Assembly: GCF_029633865.1 (NCBI RefSeq)
Contig: NC_079214.1
Span: 29,260,079-29,324,078, forward strand
Length of the DNA stretch: 64,000 bases
Source of the DNA: Lampris incognitus
Taxonomy: Eukaryota; Chordata; Actinopteri; Lampriformes; Lampridae
Reading direction: 5' to 3'
Every line of letters begins with the position of its first letter. Position 1 is the stretch's first letter. The translations under genes were made by a program, and so were the position numbers. Shown one piece after another: positions 51,501 through 64,000 of the stretch. The notes under the pieces were generated by a model. The model ran no database searches, was not told the DNA's origin, and saw only the letters and a list, made by a program, of their open reading frames with translations.

Positions 51501-54500
51501 CTTCATACTCATTACTCTGTCTGACCCTCCCTTAACCTCCAGAACACTCTTGACATACTCTTCCTTCAGAATTATCCCACCCCATTTCTCCTCCCATTTG
51601 CACCATGGTAGAAGAGTTTGAACCCCCCTCCGATGCTCCTGGCTTACTCCCCTTCCACCTGGTGTTTTGCACACACAGTATACCCACCTTTCTTCTCTCC
51701 ATCATATCAGCCAGCTCTCTCCCTTTACCAGTCATAGTGCCAACATTCAAAGTTCTGACTCTCACTTCCACACTCCTACCCTTCCTCCTCTCCCGCTGCC
51801 TCTGGACTTGCCTTCCCCCTTTCCTTCTCCTTCGCCCAACAGTAGCATAGTTTCCACCGGCACCCTGCTGGTTAACAGTACCGGTGGCGGTCGTTGGTAA
51901 CCCGGGCCTTGGCTGATCTGGTATGGAAATCTGATTTATGATCCGCACATTTGATTTGACAAAGATTTTACGCCGGCTGCCCTACCTGACGCAACCCTTG
52001 CCATTTATCCAGGCTTGGGACCGGCACTAAGAATGCACTGGTTTGTGCATCGTCAGTGGCTGGGTTCTGTAATTTATTTAATAGACCACAGAAACCTGTG
52101 CACCATGGCTATATGCATTGGCTACTTGCCTTTCTATGGTTTTCATGATCTCATTCATGTTCCACAACATAAGCTTTGCTAGTTTTTTTTAAAAACATGA
52201 AAGGCATGCTTACCAATAAATTTTTGTGTGTATGTTTGGGGCAGTGCTGCAAAGCTATAAACTGGGTTTCTAAAACTTAACACGTTTAAACCTCTCTCTC
52301 TCTCCCTCTCTCTCTTTCTCTCTCTCTCTTTCTCACACACACACACACATACACACACTAGGGCCAGTGTCGTCCTCTATGCCGATATGACTTCCTGGAC
52401 ATTGGGGAAGTAGAAGAAAACATCCGCCGAGCTAAGACATGTAAAAGCTTCAGATACTTCGTTGTAGACCCAGCCCTGGCTGAAATAGTAACTCAACACC
52501 TAGGACCTGACCTAGATGATACCAAGACTATTATCTTTGAATGTAACCCAGGTGTGTGCATAAATTGTTGAATACAGTCTGAAATAGAGAGGTGGGAGGT
52601 TGTGTATGGGATTTTGTTTTCTTGTGTGTAGAATAAGAGAGTATATGATGAGTAAATCTGAGGCCTTGGTTATACTTCCAATCTTGGCATGTCTGATCTC
52701 ACCAGGCTGCATTAACTGACAAGTCTGAATGCTTAGAAGTTGCATTGAGCTCACCTTTTGATAGGATCAGCCAGGCCACCTCTGAACGTGGACAAGCTCA
52801 CAAGCTTGTGTTTGGAAGTCTTAAAAGTCAAGATCAGGCAACTGAAAATGGATACAGTGGAAAGATATAATCAAACTATGCCCATATTCACCCTTAGTGT
52901 TCTGTCTTGGTTTTTTTTTTTTTTTTTTGCTTGGGTAATTCATAAAACAAGATTGCTCAACACAGTTGACATCGGCTTCCTTGTAGAGTGTTTGATTTGT
53001 GCTAGGCACATCTGCACACGCATGATCATAAAATAAAAATAGATGTAAATATATAGTCCTGCTTTCTGACAAAAGTGGTCAACCATGCCTTAAAGTACAT
53101 ACCAATGCCAGAATTTACCCTGACAACTCTGCAGCGTTTTGTTGAGGGGCAATAGCAGGAAAATGTAAGCCCTCAGTAGCGGGGGAAACCTTTATCCTCA
53201 AACCCACACTTCCTTGAGCTGCACTCCCTTGGGAATACCAATGTACTTTTGGAGTACAGAGTGCAGTGCATTGACACATTGTGGACTCAGGACTGATAAA
53301 GTGGTTCCATTCCCCAAATGAAGATGCACCAGAGCCAGGGAGAGAGCTTTGGGGACAGACCTGCAGAGTTCTCTCCCTGGCTCTGGTGCGTCTTCATTTG
53401 GGGTTTCAAACCAGTTTATCTGTCCTGAGTCAATTAGTAATAAGCCTAACACAGGACTGCTGGTCCATATCCCACTCATCCATTTGCCTCAGTTTTATAA
53501 AGTTTTGTTCATTGTTGTTGTTGTTTGATTGTGTATATGGTTACTGTTTGCAAGAAGGTATTGGTCTTTACTCATGTAAATCACACACTGGGTGCTCTTA
53601 TAAATTGTTTTTTCTCAGGCCCTGGGGTGCTGACTCGGACACTGCTGAATGCTGGAGCTCAAAGAGTGGTAGCTCTAGAGGCGGATAAGTCCTTTTTTAA
53701 TGATATGCAGGTAATACCCCAGTGCTGAGGATGGGTAACTGCCTTTATTGTTTATTTTCCTGTTATTTATACTTGATCCAAAAAAAAAAGGCAAGATAGT
53801 GCAATATCTAAAAGCATTTTCTTTTCTGTTGACTTTGGTACTTTAATAATGATGACAGTGTAATAATGATGACACTAGGTGCACTATCAGTCATACATAT
53901 GGTCACAATACAGAATGCCAGTTGGTATTTAGTGGTAAGGTGGCCTAGTGACCAGTGAGACTGTAGGGGTAGAGCAATTTGAACAAACCATTGAGATTTT
54001 TCTAGACTTTCTTCCAATTGACAGTTCTGATCACAGTATCATTTATTTTATATCTTTTATTTCCTTGCCAAGGTTAGGTTGCAAGATACTGGAAAGAACA
54101 CCCTGTGAAGTTGTGCAACCCTTTCTATTACTTAGACATGACAGCATCCAGTACCTCATGCCAGCGATAGCATTTCTTTTAATATTGCCTTTTTGGTTGG
54201 AACAGCCAGCGGGCCGGCCCTACAAATGCGAATGTCCCTGACTCACTGAGCGGCCACGTTAGCGTGACTGACTGAGTGATCATGTTTAGAGAGACCAACT
54301 GAGTGACCATGTTTACATGATGGGGCCGCTGATCAGGTGACCAACAACGTCACTGAAGTTACATGATTGGTCTACCGAGAGGCATGAGGGAGAGCACACA
54401 GTTAAAGGACCCCAAATAACCATCACTCTGACAAAACGCTCGGTGGCGAATTCACAAAAGGATTGTGCGGCATTTATGGCTGCTAAACCTGCAGAAATAA

Positions 54501-57273
54501 CACAAAAGGAAACCATGTAATTCTCAAAGCACCTGCAAAGAGTGAAATGCACACCTAACTGACCTGCCAAGCAAATAGCGTATTGGTGCTCCGGTGCTAT
54601 TTGCACATATTTAAATTGGGTAATATGCATACGTTTGTCACTAAATTGGCCCCTTTCTATGCAAATGAGCCTTTTTGCAAAAAAGGTCCAATTCACAAAC
54701 ACTAGTGCTAATATCCAAAGGAGTTGAATCAAGTGCAACTGGACTTGGTATATATCCGTGAAAACATTTCGCCTCTCATCCAAGAGGCTTCATCAGTTCG
54801 TGCCTTTCTGACTAGACTAAGCTAGTCTGACTGGCTGGTGATGAGACTCAGAATTTATCCTCTAGGAGTCATTGTCAGAGCTATAGATGTCCATGGTTCT
54901 TTGTGTTCCGATGTTTACCAACGCCCGTCGCTAACAGAGCCATAGATATGAGTGGCTCTCCTGTGCTCTGATGTCCAGCCGCGCCCGTCGCCATCAGAGC
55001 TATTGATTTGCATTTATTTAGCAGCGGCGGTCGTTGGGGGTGTTAGTTTACGACTTCCTTATTCAGTGGTCATGAGAGTCGTTGGAGCCATTAGTGACCG
55101 ACTGTTGTTTTTGGAGGCTAGGCTTCTTGAGTCTCCTGGGTGGAGATGAAAGGACGGGATTGTAAATGGGAGATAGGTGGTGTCGCAGACCTCCTCCTCT
55201 GTTGAGGGATGGTTTTTCCAGTTTCACATAGATGGCTTCCTTTACCCCTCTTTCAAACCATCTATCTTCTCTGTCCAATACACATTTTGGACAGAGAAGA
55301 TTTTGAGATCATCATATAATGTAACTAACCCTACAGTTATTTGAACTGAATGACAATAGTCCAGACCCTGTTTCAGCAACTGCTGAAATATACTTGAACA
55401 CGTCACGAAATCCTTACCATCCTAATCCTAGGGATAGGGCAAACCAGAAGAGTTTTTGTCTATTATGATAGCTACGGCAAATCAAATAAAACTATTGCTG
55501 TATTGTAAATGTGTGCTTTTCATCCTCAAAGACGTTAACAGTTGTTTGGGCTGTCAGCCAGTTGTCCATTTTTAAAATATTGATTTTTGTGTGCATTGGT
55601 TGTAATTGAATAAATGTGTTTTCCCTTGTTGTAGGAGTTGAAGGGTTGTGTTGATGGTCGACTAGAAACAGTCCACTGTGACTTTTTCAAACTGGATCCT
55701 TTCGGCACTGGGCCCATTAGACCCCCCGCCATGTTCACTGACAAGCTCTTCGCTGACCTGGGCATATCAGAGGCTAGCTGGACGGATGGTAAAAAAGAAC
55801 AACACACACACGCACACACACACACACTCACACACACCAGGGCTTAAAAATGAAATGTTTACCAGTTGGTTCAGTCTGACCAAAATCAATATTTTAACAT
55901 TTCCATTCTTGCATTCCAACCCCAACATGATCTTCCTAAACTGGTTTAAATGAGAGGAAATACCTTTCTTAATACAGTTCTTTTCATCATTTAAAAATAA
56001 CATTAATTTCACAGGTTCCTAATGTATGTAATATGCTTAAAACATATTAAGTCTGTGTGACACAGTAATGTAATTACAAAACGGCCATGTATGATACTGA
56101 TGAAAGGAGGTAAAAATTTGATTATTCATACGTTGTCTATGATTGATTTTCTTTTTTCTGCTGTTGAAATCTCAGGTCTCTACCACATGAGTATAGTAAT
56201 TACTCTCAACAATCCTGAGTAGAGTATGGCTGACAAGGTGGTTGAAGGTTGTTTTAATTTTTTTGGGGGATAGGGGTGGAAAAAGGTTCCCATTCCCTTA
56301 CTTGGAGCTGGTTTTTGATTTGTCTAATTTGACAATATTCATTGCACCCTCATCTGTAAAATTTGCAAAAAGATTTGTTCAGCGGTGAGTACCCAAAAGA
56401 ATTTGCTGAAATGAAAATCAGAATCAGAATACTTTATTCATCCCCGAGGGGAAATTGGGTTCTATTACAGACACTCATGCTCTAATAACTAAAAACTAAC
56501 AAGATAAGAAAATAGAAACAAGAAAAACAGAAACAAATAGACATAAAAGATACAATAAAAATATATGTATATCTAAAAAAGATAAAAAATATCTTGCTCA
56601 ACAACTTGTTCAAGTTTATCATTGGGGAAATGTCGAACAGCCAAGGGGAATGATTCACACTTCTGGCCAAGTTATTTGAGAGAAATCCTCAATTTGAAAA
56701 CCAAAAGCAAATGCTGTCAAGAGAAACATGAACTTAACGCTCCTGAATTGTGCAAATTGTGGTAAGTTCATATAACCCACTCCTACCTATAACACCATCC
56801 TGTTTTCCCATGCACACACAGTAACATGAAACTCCTGCCGCCTTCAGCAACAAAATCATTATATACTTTTTTATGTTTCCACTGTAAACAGTTGTGTAAT
56901 TTGGTGGTATTAAATAGTTTGAATTATATATTAATATGAAAGTCCCTGTCTGTTAAATCAAGTGCTTTCATTACACCTTACCAGTTGCAAACTTTGAGTG
57001 TGCAACATGTGGCCAAAACGAAAGGAAGTCAGAAGTAAACAGGAGGGAAAGACAAGAGAGCAGCTTGACATAGAACGTCCTTGGTAAAAGGTGGCAGTGA
57101 GTAAAGTGAAAAGAATTGATAGGCATTGTGTTATGGTGGGTGCAAATGTGTAACAAAAGTAATTTTATGTCCTGAAACTGAGACTAATAATCGTGATTGC
57201 AATATTTAGTAAAATGCACAATGTGAAACTGTAATAGGTGATTGAGCCTTTGGTTAACTGTTTAGGCTACTAA

Positions 57274-57323
<50 letters not shown>

Positions 57324-60300
57324 ATGTCTGCCTTTGTTTGTGTATGCACATTGGTGTGAGTGACTGCAGACATCACAATGAAGGTGGTGGGGATCATGCC
57401 GGTGCGTAATGAGCGAGCCATGCTGCTTAAGATGGTCTACAATCTGTTTGAACAACTGTCTGTCTATAGATATGGTCGGGTAGAGCTCAACCTCTTCATG
57501 AGCGAAGGGGAATACCTGGTAAGACTGAGAAAAGGGAAGTATGGGTGTCAGTGTTTATGTTTGCTCCAAACATATTTACCAACAGTGCTGTAGATAAGAG
57601 TTTGGGAGATGCCTCTTTTACTCTTTGTACTCTTTACAGTCCAATTTGGAAACATTTCCAATCCATCTTTTTTGTTACTACAGGTGTCTGTCAAATAATC
57701 TTAACTGCTATCTTAACTATTTATCCTCACGTTTGCCAGACCCGTCGTAAGAACATGCAGTGATCGCATCACTTGTAGAATCTGTAGATTTCTGAGCATA
57801 TACAATTATAACATCTGATATAATAATAAATTGACTGGTTAATCTGTGTATGTTAACTCATCTCTCTTCAATATTTACAATATTTTTTACAATATTATTA
57901 TTTTTTACAATATTTCTCCATCAGAAACTCATGTCTCGTCCTGGTAACAAGATGTTCTATAGAGCCTTTTGTGTCCTTTGGCAGATGGCCTGTGATATCA
58001 AACTACTGCACAAGGTAAATAGGGAGGGTTTTTTTTTTCGCCATTCATTTAATAGATGTTTATTGGCTAAAAGGGGAAGCCTAATGGACTATAAGCAGTG
58101 GCGCCCCCAGAAATTTTTCATAGCGGTGGCCAAAAGGGGCCACTGAAAATCTTGAGGTGGCACACCAAAACCAAAAGCCATGACTGAATTTAGGGAATTC
58201 TATGATGCTGTTGTAGTATACTGTATAGGCTAGTTGAAAACTGTCAATATGAGAGTTAAGAAAAATATACATTATTGAAATGAACAGCACCTAATGTAAA
58301 ATATTCTGCATATGCGACTCGTGGCTGGGGGGGCCAGCGGGGGGGCCAGGGATAGTATCAGGGTGGCCGTGGCCACCCCTTGGGGGCGCCACTGACTATA
58401 AGAAACAATACATTATTTGAGGCCAGGGTGCTTCTTACACAGTACTTACTCAAAACTTAAATCAACATTGTAAAGAGTTGACTCTTTTTTTTCTTCTCCA
58501 GGAGCCTTGGGGGTCATTTGTGTCATCTTCAAAAAAGGCTGCAATTATTCCAAAGGGCAGGGTAAGGGAGACCGGAAACTGTATGTTAAGAATCAGGGAT
58601 GCTTATTTTGAATTTTTTTTTCCTGACCGATAACCGACGCTCATTAACTGACGAGATTATAAAGTACTATTTACAATGGACGAGTGTCTGTGAAATAAAA
58701 AAAAAAGCTGTACAACAAATTTTTTTTTTCATATGAAGGGGTTGATTTTTACTTGTGTAAATAGCAGCAACAACAACAACAACAACGTGAGAACATCGTC
58801 ACACACCTGCAGCGCTGCTGTGAACGAAATAAAACCGACTGACTAAAATACACTAACAGGCTTACATGAAAAATATTTAACTTAAATAAATGTTTAAATA
58901 CATTCGAATTAGGAGCCAGACTTTCTAAAGAACAAAAACAGATTAACAAAAGGAAAACACACACACTCCGGTGCCAAGTGCGCTGTATAATCGGCATAAT
59001 AGCCTAGATATCCCATGTAGAAAAATATTTTATAATTTATTAGAATAAAGAGTTAGTAGCCAGACGTTCTAATGTTTAAACAGATTAACAAAATGAAAAC
59101 ACACATTGAATCTTCTGGCTAATTAATTATCAAAAACAACCAACAGATGAACAAAACGAAAACTTGTCGCATTTTTGTTACTAGCTTTGTTAGCTTTGTT
59201 TTTGGGGGGGGTTCCCCCTTTTTCTCCCCAGTTTTACCTGGCCAATCACCCTGCTCTCTGAGGCATCCCAGTTGCTGCTCCACCGGGGAAGTCTGCAAAC
59301 TACCACATGCCTCCTCCGATACATGTGGAGTCGCCAGCCGCTTCTTTTCACCTGACAGGGGAGTTTTGCCAGGGGGACATAGCGTGTGAAAGGATCACAC
59401 TATTCCCCCCCAGTTCCCCCTCCCCCCTGAACAGGCGCCCCGACCGACCAGAGGAGGTGCTAGTGCAGCTACCAGGACACATACCCACATCCGTCTTCCC
59501 ACCTGCAGACACGGCCAGTTGTGTCTGTAGGGACACCTGACCAAGCCGGAGGTAACACAGGGTTTCGAACCAGTTTTTTTAGCTTTGTTACTGTTCGGTC
59601 GGACAGAACAGCTGTTACTGCCCACCATTGTTCAAGAAGTCTTGCGAACATGTCCCACACCGAATTTCATCTACTTTTGCATGACTGGATGAGCTGGTGT
59701 TTCGGAAGTTTCATTTTTTCTTGTTTGGCCTCCAGTGCCTTGCATGCAGGGGTGCTGTGGTTGAAGTGCCTGACAAGCCGCCCAGCTGCAACGATAACCC
59801 AATGCGCATGCATGTTAAATCCATCATTTATCACCAGCTGCAGTGTATGCACAAAACAGGCAACGGAATCCCAGTTCACCCATCCGGGAGAGTTAGCAGC
59901 AACGATGTTACGTACATTGTCGCGGACACATTCAGACAGTCTCCACCACATAAATTAGTTTAGCTGTGAGATTGTTAGTCGTGTGTCTAGCTGGCATTCT
60001 AATAGGATGGCCGATTTAACCTGCCAGTCCTCATCAATATAGTGGCATGCAACTGTCACGTAGCTCTCCATTGTGAGCGCCATCCAGCATTCAGTCTTAA
60101 GAGCCACAAACTTAGTGCTAGCAAGTTGCGTTTTAAGCACTTGTTTTTTTTCTCTGCAAAACGGGCTTCAATTTGACGTATAATAGTCAGTCTTGATGGG
60201 ATTTGGTATTTAGGCTCGATATAGCCCAGTAGCTCTTGAAAACCCTCCCAACAGACCACGCTGATGGGCAAAATGTCTTTCTCCACCATTGAACAGATTC

Positions 60301-61528
60301 TGAGTTATCGCGTCAGACTACTGCGCATCACATCTTCTCCCTGCTAAAATGGAGGCCAAAGTTTGTTGTCCTCCATCACCTGATGCTTGTGGATGTTTGC
60401 TTCGCAAGTGGTATTGCATTGTGCTTGTAGTACTGCTATATTTCAGTACTGCATTGGATATTTTACAAATAACCTCATCGTCCTCTTGGTCGAAATTGTC
60501 CCACTCAGTACTTCTTTTTGTTCACTTCATTTTTCTCAGGCACAGCAAAATATGATTGTAGGCATGTGTGGTTGGTTGCATGTGTCATCACGCCCCCATG
60601 AGTTGATTGATATGTATAGACTATTTTTCTTTTGCTATGCAGCAAATTTTTCTTAATTACTTTTTTTTTTATTTCAACCTTTTAACTGAGTATTAGTCAG
60701 TCAAAAATCGTATTATCGGTTAATGGTTAAACGATTAATTATGAACACCCCAATTAAGAATATGATCTCAATTTGTATAGCACATTTAAGACCACATCTT
60801 TCTCTCCTTCCCTGCCTCCTCATCCTCCTCGTAGCTCCCTAATGACCACCTGTGCCTTGTGCGTCTACGGCCTCGTGCGGATCTGTTCTCAGCAGGCCTT
60901 ACACCTGCTAATGCTGGCACGCTACTGCAAATGGTCAAACAATGTCTGGCCAAGAGACAAGTCAAGCTCATTGACAGGCTCAAGTAAGTGAAACATTCAA
61001 ACAGACAGAGCAAGCTGGTGAGGCTTGTTCTGTCTCCCCTCTTTTCTGCTATTCCACTTTAGCCATTACTTATTTCTCTCTTCCTTTATCCACTCAAATA
61101 TCGTAAAACATAATCATATAGTAGTGTTAAAGACAGTGTATTGGATTATCTGTTTGCCCCTGTTTAGTCTACAGAGAGTAACTTTTAAGTATTATCAGAG
61201 GTGGACATGTAGAGGTACACACAGTTCAGATCATGTGCAGGCCATGAGTACCATAGCCTGTTCCATCAAACACTTACCCCTCTCTCTTTTCTCTTATGCT
61301 CTTCTTTTTTGCTCATTCTTACTCCTTTGCTCCCCTAGTCTCTGGTCTCCAGACAGTGGTAGTAAATTATTAACAGAGATGGGCATGCCGCAAGACATAC
61401 TGACAGGCGAAATGTTACCAGAAGAGTACCTGAGACTGTTCCAACTGATGGAGAAGAGCCAAGAGTTTACCCAGAGCTGGCTTTATGAGGAAATCCTGGA
61501 AAACACACAGAGAGTGGGCTGGGTCTGA
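48591..61528 (+). CDS. tfb2m: mitochondrial transcription factor B2 (dimethyladenosine transferase 2), 9 coding exons
   Basis: Coding exons: 48591-48872, 52362-52551, 53619-53710, 55635-55788, 57370-57518, 57925-58014, 58502-58561, 60835-60983, 61339-61528. All introns are GT-AG and phases agree, giving 1,356 nt (451 aa; human is about 396). TFB2M is the KsgA-like factor that helps mitochondrial RNA polymerase melt promoters. The Arg/Ser-rich N-terminus ([18 protein letters not shown]) suits mitochondrial import. The SAM-binding core is visible: [40 protein letters not shown] and [16 protein letters not shown] in place of the N-P-P-Y box, as expected for a paralogue devoted to transcription. 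The C-terminus ends [15 protein letters not shown]. The ATG at 48,591 follows an acceptor at 48,531; M at residue 5 is an alternative start. The extra ~55 residues lie mainly in the poorly conserved leader. Introns carry many transposons. Confidence 0.95.
48962..52069 (-). mobile_element. RTE-clade LINE, copy B, in TFB2M intron
   Basis: 3.1 kb, minus strand, flanked by a perfect 13-bp duplication TAATTTATTTAAT (48,949-48,961 and 52,070-52,082). The order matches copy A: endonuclease (51,948 down; [24 protein letters not shown] with E changed to N), linker, RT (50,480-49,755; [28 protein letters not shown]), palm MMFADDIVI region near 49,740 and C-terminal tail with [11 protein letters not shown]. 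At least six frameshifts or stops break it, so it is older or less constrained than copy A. The 3' end carries the same imperfect (AGT)n. Confidence 0.9.
49755..50480 (-). pseudogene. RTE reverse transcriptase core, copy B
   Basis: Longest surviving frame of copy [46 protein letters not shown] and [12 protein letters not shown]. It stops just before the ADD box, which lies in another frame at about 49,740. Confidence 0.8.
52083..52361. other. TFB2M intron 1 end with pyrimidine repeat
   Basis: A (CT)n/(CA)n tract at 52,291-52,358 forms an extended polypyrimidine/CA stretch directly before the exon acceptor CTAG at 52,361. Confidence 0.7.
52552..53283. other. TFB2M intron, unassigned
   Basis: No recognised repeat except a T-run at 52,911-52,928. 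Confidence 0.4.
53284..53431. repeat. foldback: two ~63-bp inverted arms
   Basis: The left arm (53,284-53,346; GACTCAGGACTGATAAA..., CCAGAGCCAGGGAGAGA) is the inverse complement of the right arm (53,369-53,431) with about seven mismatches. Roughly 22 bp of loop containing GGGGACAGACCTGCAG separates the arms. In the transcript orientation of TFB2M it would form a long imperfect hairpin. No transposon ends or target duplication seen. Confidence 0.85.
54735..55310 (-). mobile_element. Penelope-like element fragment (GIY-YIG end)
   Basis: Minus-strand frame 55,278-55,110 reads [20 protein letters not shown] and [20 protein letters not shown], the C-terminal GIY-YIG endonuclease region of Penelope-like elements. 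The 3' part at 54,755-54,800 (GAAGCCTCTTGGATGAGAGG on the minus strand) is the conserved tail of fish Penelope elements. 5'-truncated; no RT is present. Confidence 0.75.
55311..55634. other. TFB2M intron, unassigned
   Basis: No recognised feature up to the acceptor TTGTAG at 55,634. Confidence 0.4.
55800..55838. repeat. (CA)n microsatellite
   Basis: Interrupted CA tract 12 bp after the exon donor at 55,788. Confidence 0.9.
56407..56700 (-). mobile_element. LINE 3' fragment with GATTCT tail
   Basis: On the minus strand AATTTCCCCTCGGGGATGAA, TAAAGTATTCTGATTCTGATT is the 3' end of a widespread fish LINE (Rex1/L2-type tails end in short GATTCT repeats). Sequence up to about 56,700 is probably its body, but the upstream end is unclear. 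Confidence 0.6.
57276..57322. repeat. (TG)n microsatellite
   Basis: About 23 TG repeats, 47 bp before a TFB2M exon acceptor. Confidence 0.95.
58096..58394. mobile_element. hAT MITE in TFB2M intron
   Basis: 299 bp with inverted ends CAGTGGCGCCCCCA and a perfect 8-bp duplication ACTATAAG (58,088-58,095; 58,395-58,402). No coding capacity. It begins 82 bp after the splice donor at 58,014. Confidence 0.92.
59201..59579 (-). mobile_element. tRNA-derived SINE, copy 3 (head truncated)
   Basis: Minus-strand copy of the SINE at 24,926: CCGGCTTGGTCAGGTGTCCC, GCACCTCCTCTGGTCGGTC and a tail of GGGGAGAAAAAGGGGG. The A-box part of the head is missing; a B-box-like TTCGAAACCC remains. A 10-bp duplication TAGCTTTGTT (59,191-59,200; 59,580-59,589) flanks it. 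Confidence 0.88.
59640..60330 (-). pseudogene. hAT (Ac/ZBED1-like) transposase remnant
   Basis: Minus-strand pieces in order are [11 protein letters not shown]...[12 protein letters not shown] (60,289 down), [53 protein letters not shown] (60,140-59,955) and [42 protein letters not shown] (59,951-59,667). These are the middle of a ZBED1-type hAT transposase. At least two frameshifts separate the parts, and the BED finger and dimerisation region are absent. Confidence 0.8.
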
Positions 61529-62748
61529 AACATACACATCCATGAATTATGTGGATATGTTTATAGAAATCATACACCAAAAATGAACATATAATATAAT
61601 ATAAATTATATTGTATTGTAAAAACATACTTGGCTCACTTGAATTATAATACACAGACAAATCCAAACCATATGTCCACACAGTGCCACATATCCATAAA
61701 TCATAAAAAACAAGGCTGGAGAAAAAAAAGAAGAAAAATAAGCATAGCTGACTGGAACAGACTCACATCTAGCAAAAGTACTTTCAATTGCCACTCAGCA
61801 TGAGCCATTATGGACATTTCATTTGGAATGATTGAACAGATGGGGGGAAAAGGTAAGATGGGATACAAAAACTGAAGTCCAAGTTATTATAGGTATAGTC
61901 CCAAACTTTACCTAAGAGATCATGACTTAGGACCTTATATTAGTTGCAGAGATGTTTTGGGATTTTTATAAGTCCTGACAACACTTGTAATGTAATTTTC
62001 CTCTAACTGGGAAGAAAGAGACTAAAATGTGTTAGAGAAATGAGCCTAAGAGGAAAATGGTTTTAAGATTTTCTGCCGAGTGAAATTCCCTTTTGCCAGA
62101 AATTGTGGAAACGACCAAATTTCTGCACATTTAAGGGAGTTATGATACAGGAGGCTCTCGGACACTAGATAGGCACTACAACATCAGATTGAAGTTTAAT
62201 CAAAAAGAAGTTACAATCCTGTTATTTATTTGCTGGATGGTTGTGCAAAACAATGGTTCTGCTAATGTGTCATGGCAATAGACATTGTACCCTTCTCCAT
62301 TAGTACTGCAGATTTGTTATAGAAATCCTCTTGGGTAGAGTAATGGTGAAGTAAGCATGCAGAGAAAAGGAGGTTGTCCCCTCCTGTCCTATTGTAACCA
62401 TATGGCTTGTATATTTTTGTGTATCAGCATTTGAGTGTACATAAACCAATCCAAATGTTTGATGGTCTTAGTTTTATAAAACATGTTAGCAATAAATCTA
62501 ATGATATGTATTTTTAACAATTCACTGAATATGCATTTTGGTAATGGTGGTTGAAGACCAACTTGATTCTGGCCTTGCTTAAATATTCCTGCATAACAAG
62601 ACAACCCCATGTTCAGGGGAGTCTGTACATTCTCACCATGTGGATTGTTAGTCTGTGGAACTGAAACATTGGATCTGCAGGTCCTTTAATTTTGCCTACA
62701 TGTCTTTTCATTTCAGAACGGTTTAGCCCACATTCTTTTATGTAAGTA
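61529..62748. other. 3' UTR and flank of TFB2M
   Basis: AT-rich, no coding signal. The first canonical AATAAA I noticed is at 62,491-62,496, so the UTR could be about 1 kb; earlier variant signals are possible (AATATAAATT near 61,600). Confidence 0.4.

Positions 62749-64000
<1,252 letters not shown>

Larger units (their letters stand above)
58594..60753 (-). mobile_element. decayed hAT element (ZBED1-like) carrying a SINE
   Basis: A perfect 8-bp duplication TTAAGAAT (58,586-58,593; 60,754-60,761) flanks degenerate inverted ends: left CAGGGATGCTTATTTT, right (inverse) TTGGGGTGTTCATAAT. Inside is a minus-strand transposase remnant and a SINE (59,201-59,579). It starts 33 bp beyond the splice donor at 58,561. 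The worn termini and coding lesions indicate an old insertion. Confidence 0.85.

Noticed and set aside
53198-53688. Mirror-image ORFs on both strands with similar protein sequence
   Set aside because: They are products of the inverted repeat arms, not genes.
55255-55305. Perfect hairpin TCTTCTCTGTCCAA...TTGGACAGAGAAGA
   Set aside because: It falls inside the Penelope coding fragment and can arise from the encoded Cys-Pro-Lys/Asp-Arg-Glu-Asp stretch; no further evidence for a structured RNA or element end.

Overview
The window is nuclear DNA of a bony fish, most likely a teleost. It holds two intron-rich vertebrate genes with GT-AG splice sites, packed with a mobile-element mix typical of teleosts: Ty3/gypsy, RTE, L1, CR1/L2-type, Penelope, tRNA-derived SINEs, hAT, Tc1 and a Helitron-like array. 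No prokaryotic or organellar genes are present.

Layout. (1) 1-13,052 is a nest of retroelements. An older Ty3/gypsy element (gag from 439, pol to 13,052) is split by a younger Ty3/gypsy element (950-9,898; 208/207-bp LTRs; 5-bp target duplication AGCAG). The younger one carries an RTE LINE (1,257-4,390), a short solo LTR with a tRNA-like core (4,404-4,528) and a complete hAT transposon with an open 645-aa transposase (7,256-9,645). (2) 13,053-19,112 is intergenic, with a transposase-like fragment, a 3'-truncated CR1/L2-type LINE and a SINE. (3) 47,170 down to 19,113 (minus) is SCCPDH, for which I can define 12 coding exons that splice to 427 codons. Its introns hold a Helitron-like tandem array, SINEs, a rearranged L1, a 6.8-kb transposon with ~0.55-kb inverted repeats, a dead hAT, a THAP exon and a miniature LTR retrotransposon. 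(4) 47,171-47,776 is a compact divergent promoter. (5) 48,591-61,528 (plus) is TFB2M, the mitochondrial transcription factor, with nine coding exons giving 451 aa. Its introns hold a second RTE copy, a Penelope fragment, a foldback, a hAT MITE and a hAT carrying a SINE. (6) 62,749-64,000 is a broken Tc1 element running off the window.

The most unusual object is the transposon at 31,414-38,207. It has a single 1,570-codon frame with two N-terminal Cys/His modules, a central region of unknown fold and a C-terminal stretch laid out like a FEN/XPG (PIN-like) nuclease. Its inverted repeats are nearly identical, so it moved recently. I do not recognise it as a named superfamily. The second unusual signal is a family of 101-157-bp LTRs (four loci, 4-bp target duplications) whose body looks like a tRNA gene with A- and B-box motifs. 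One locus is a complete LTR-104 bp-LTR miniature element.

SCCPDH and TFB2M are head to head about 0.5 kb apart and probably share a promoter. In human 1q44 the same genes flank CNST, so the pairing fits conserved synteny with CNST absent here (from memory, not checked).
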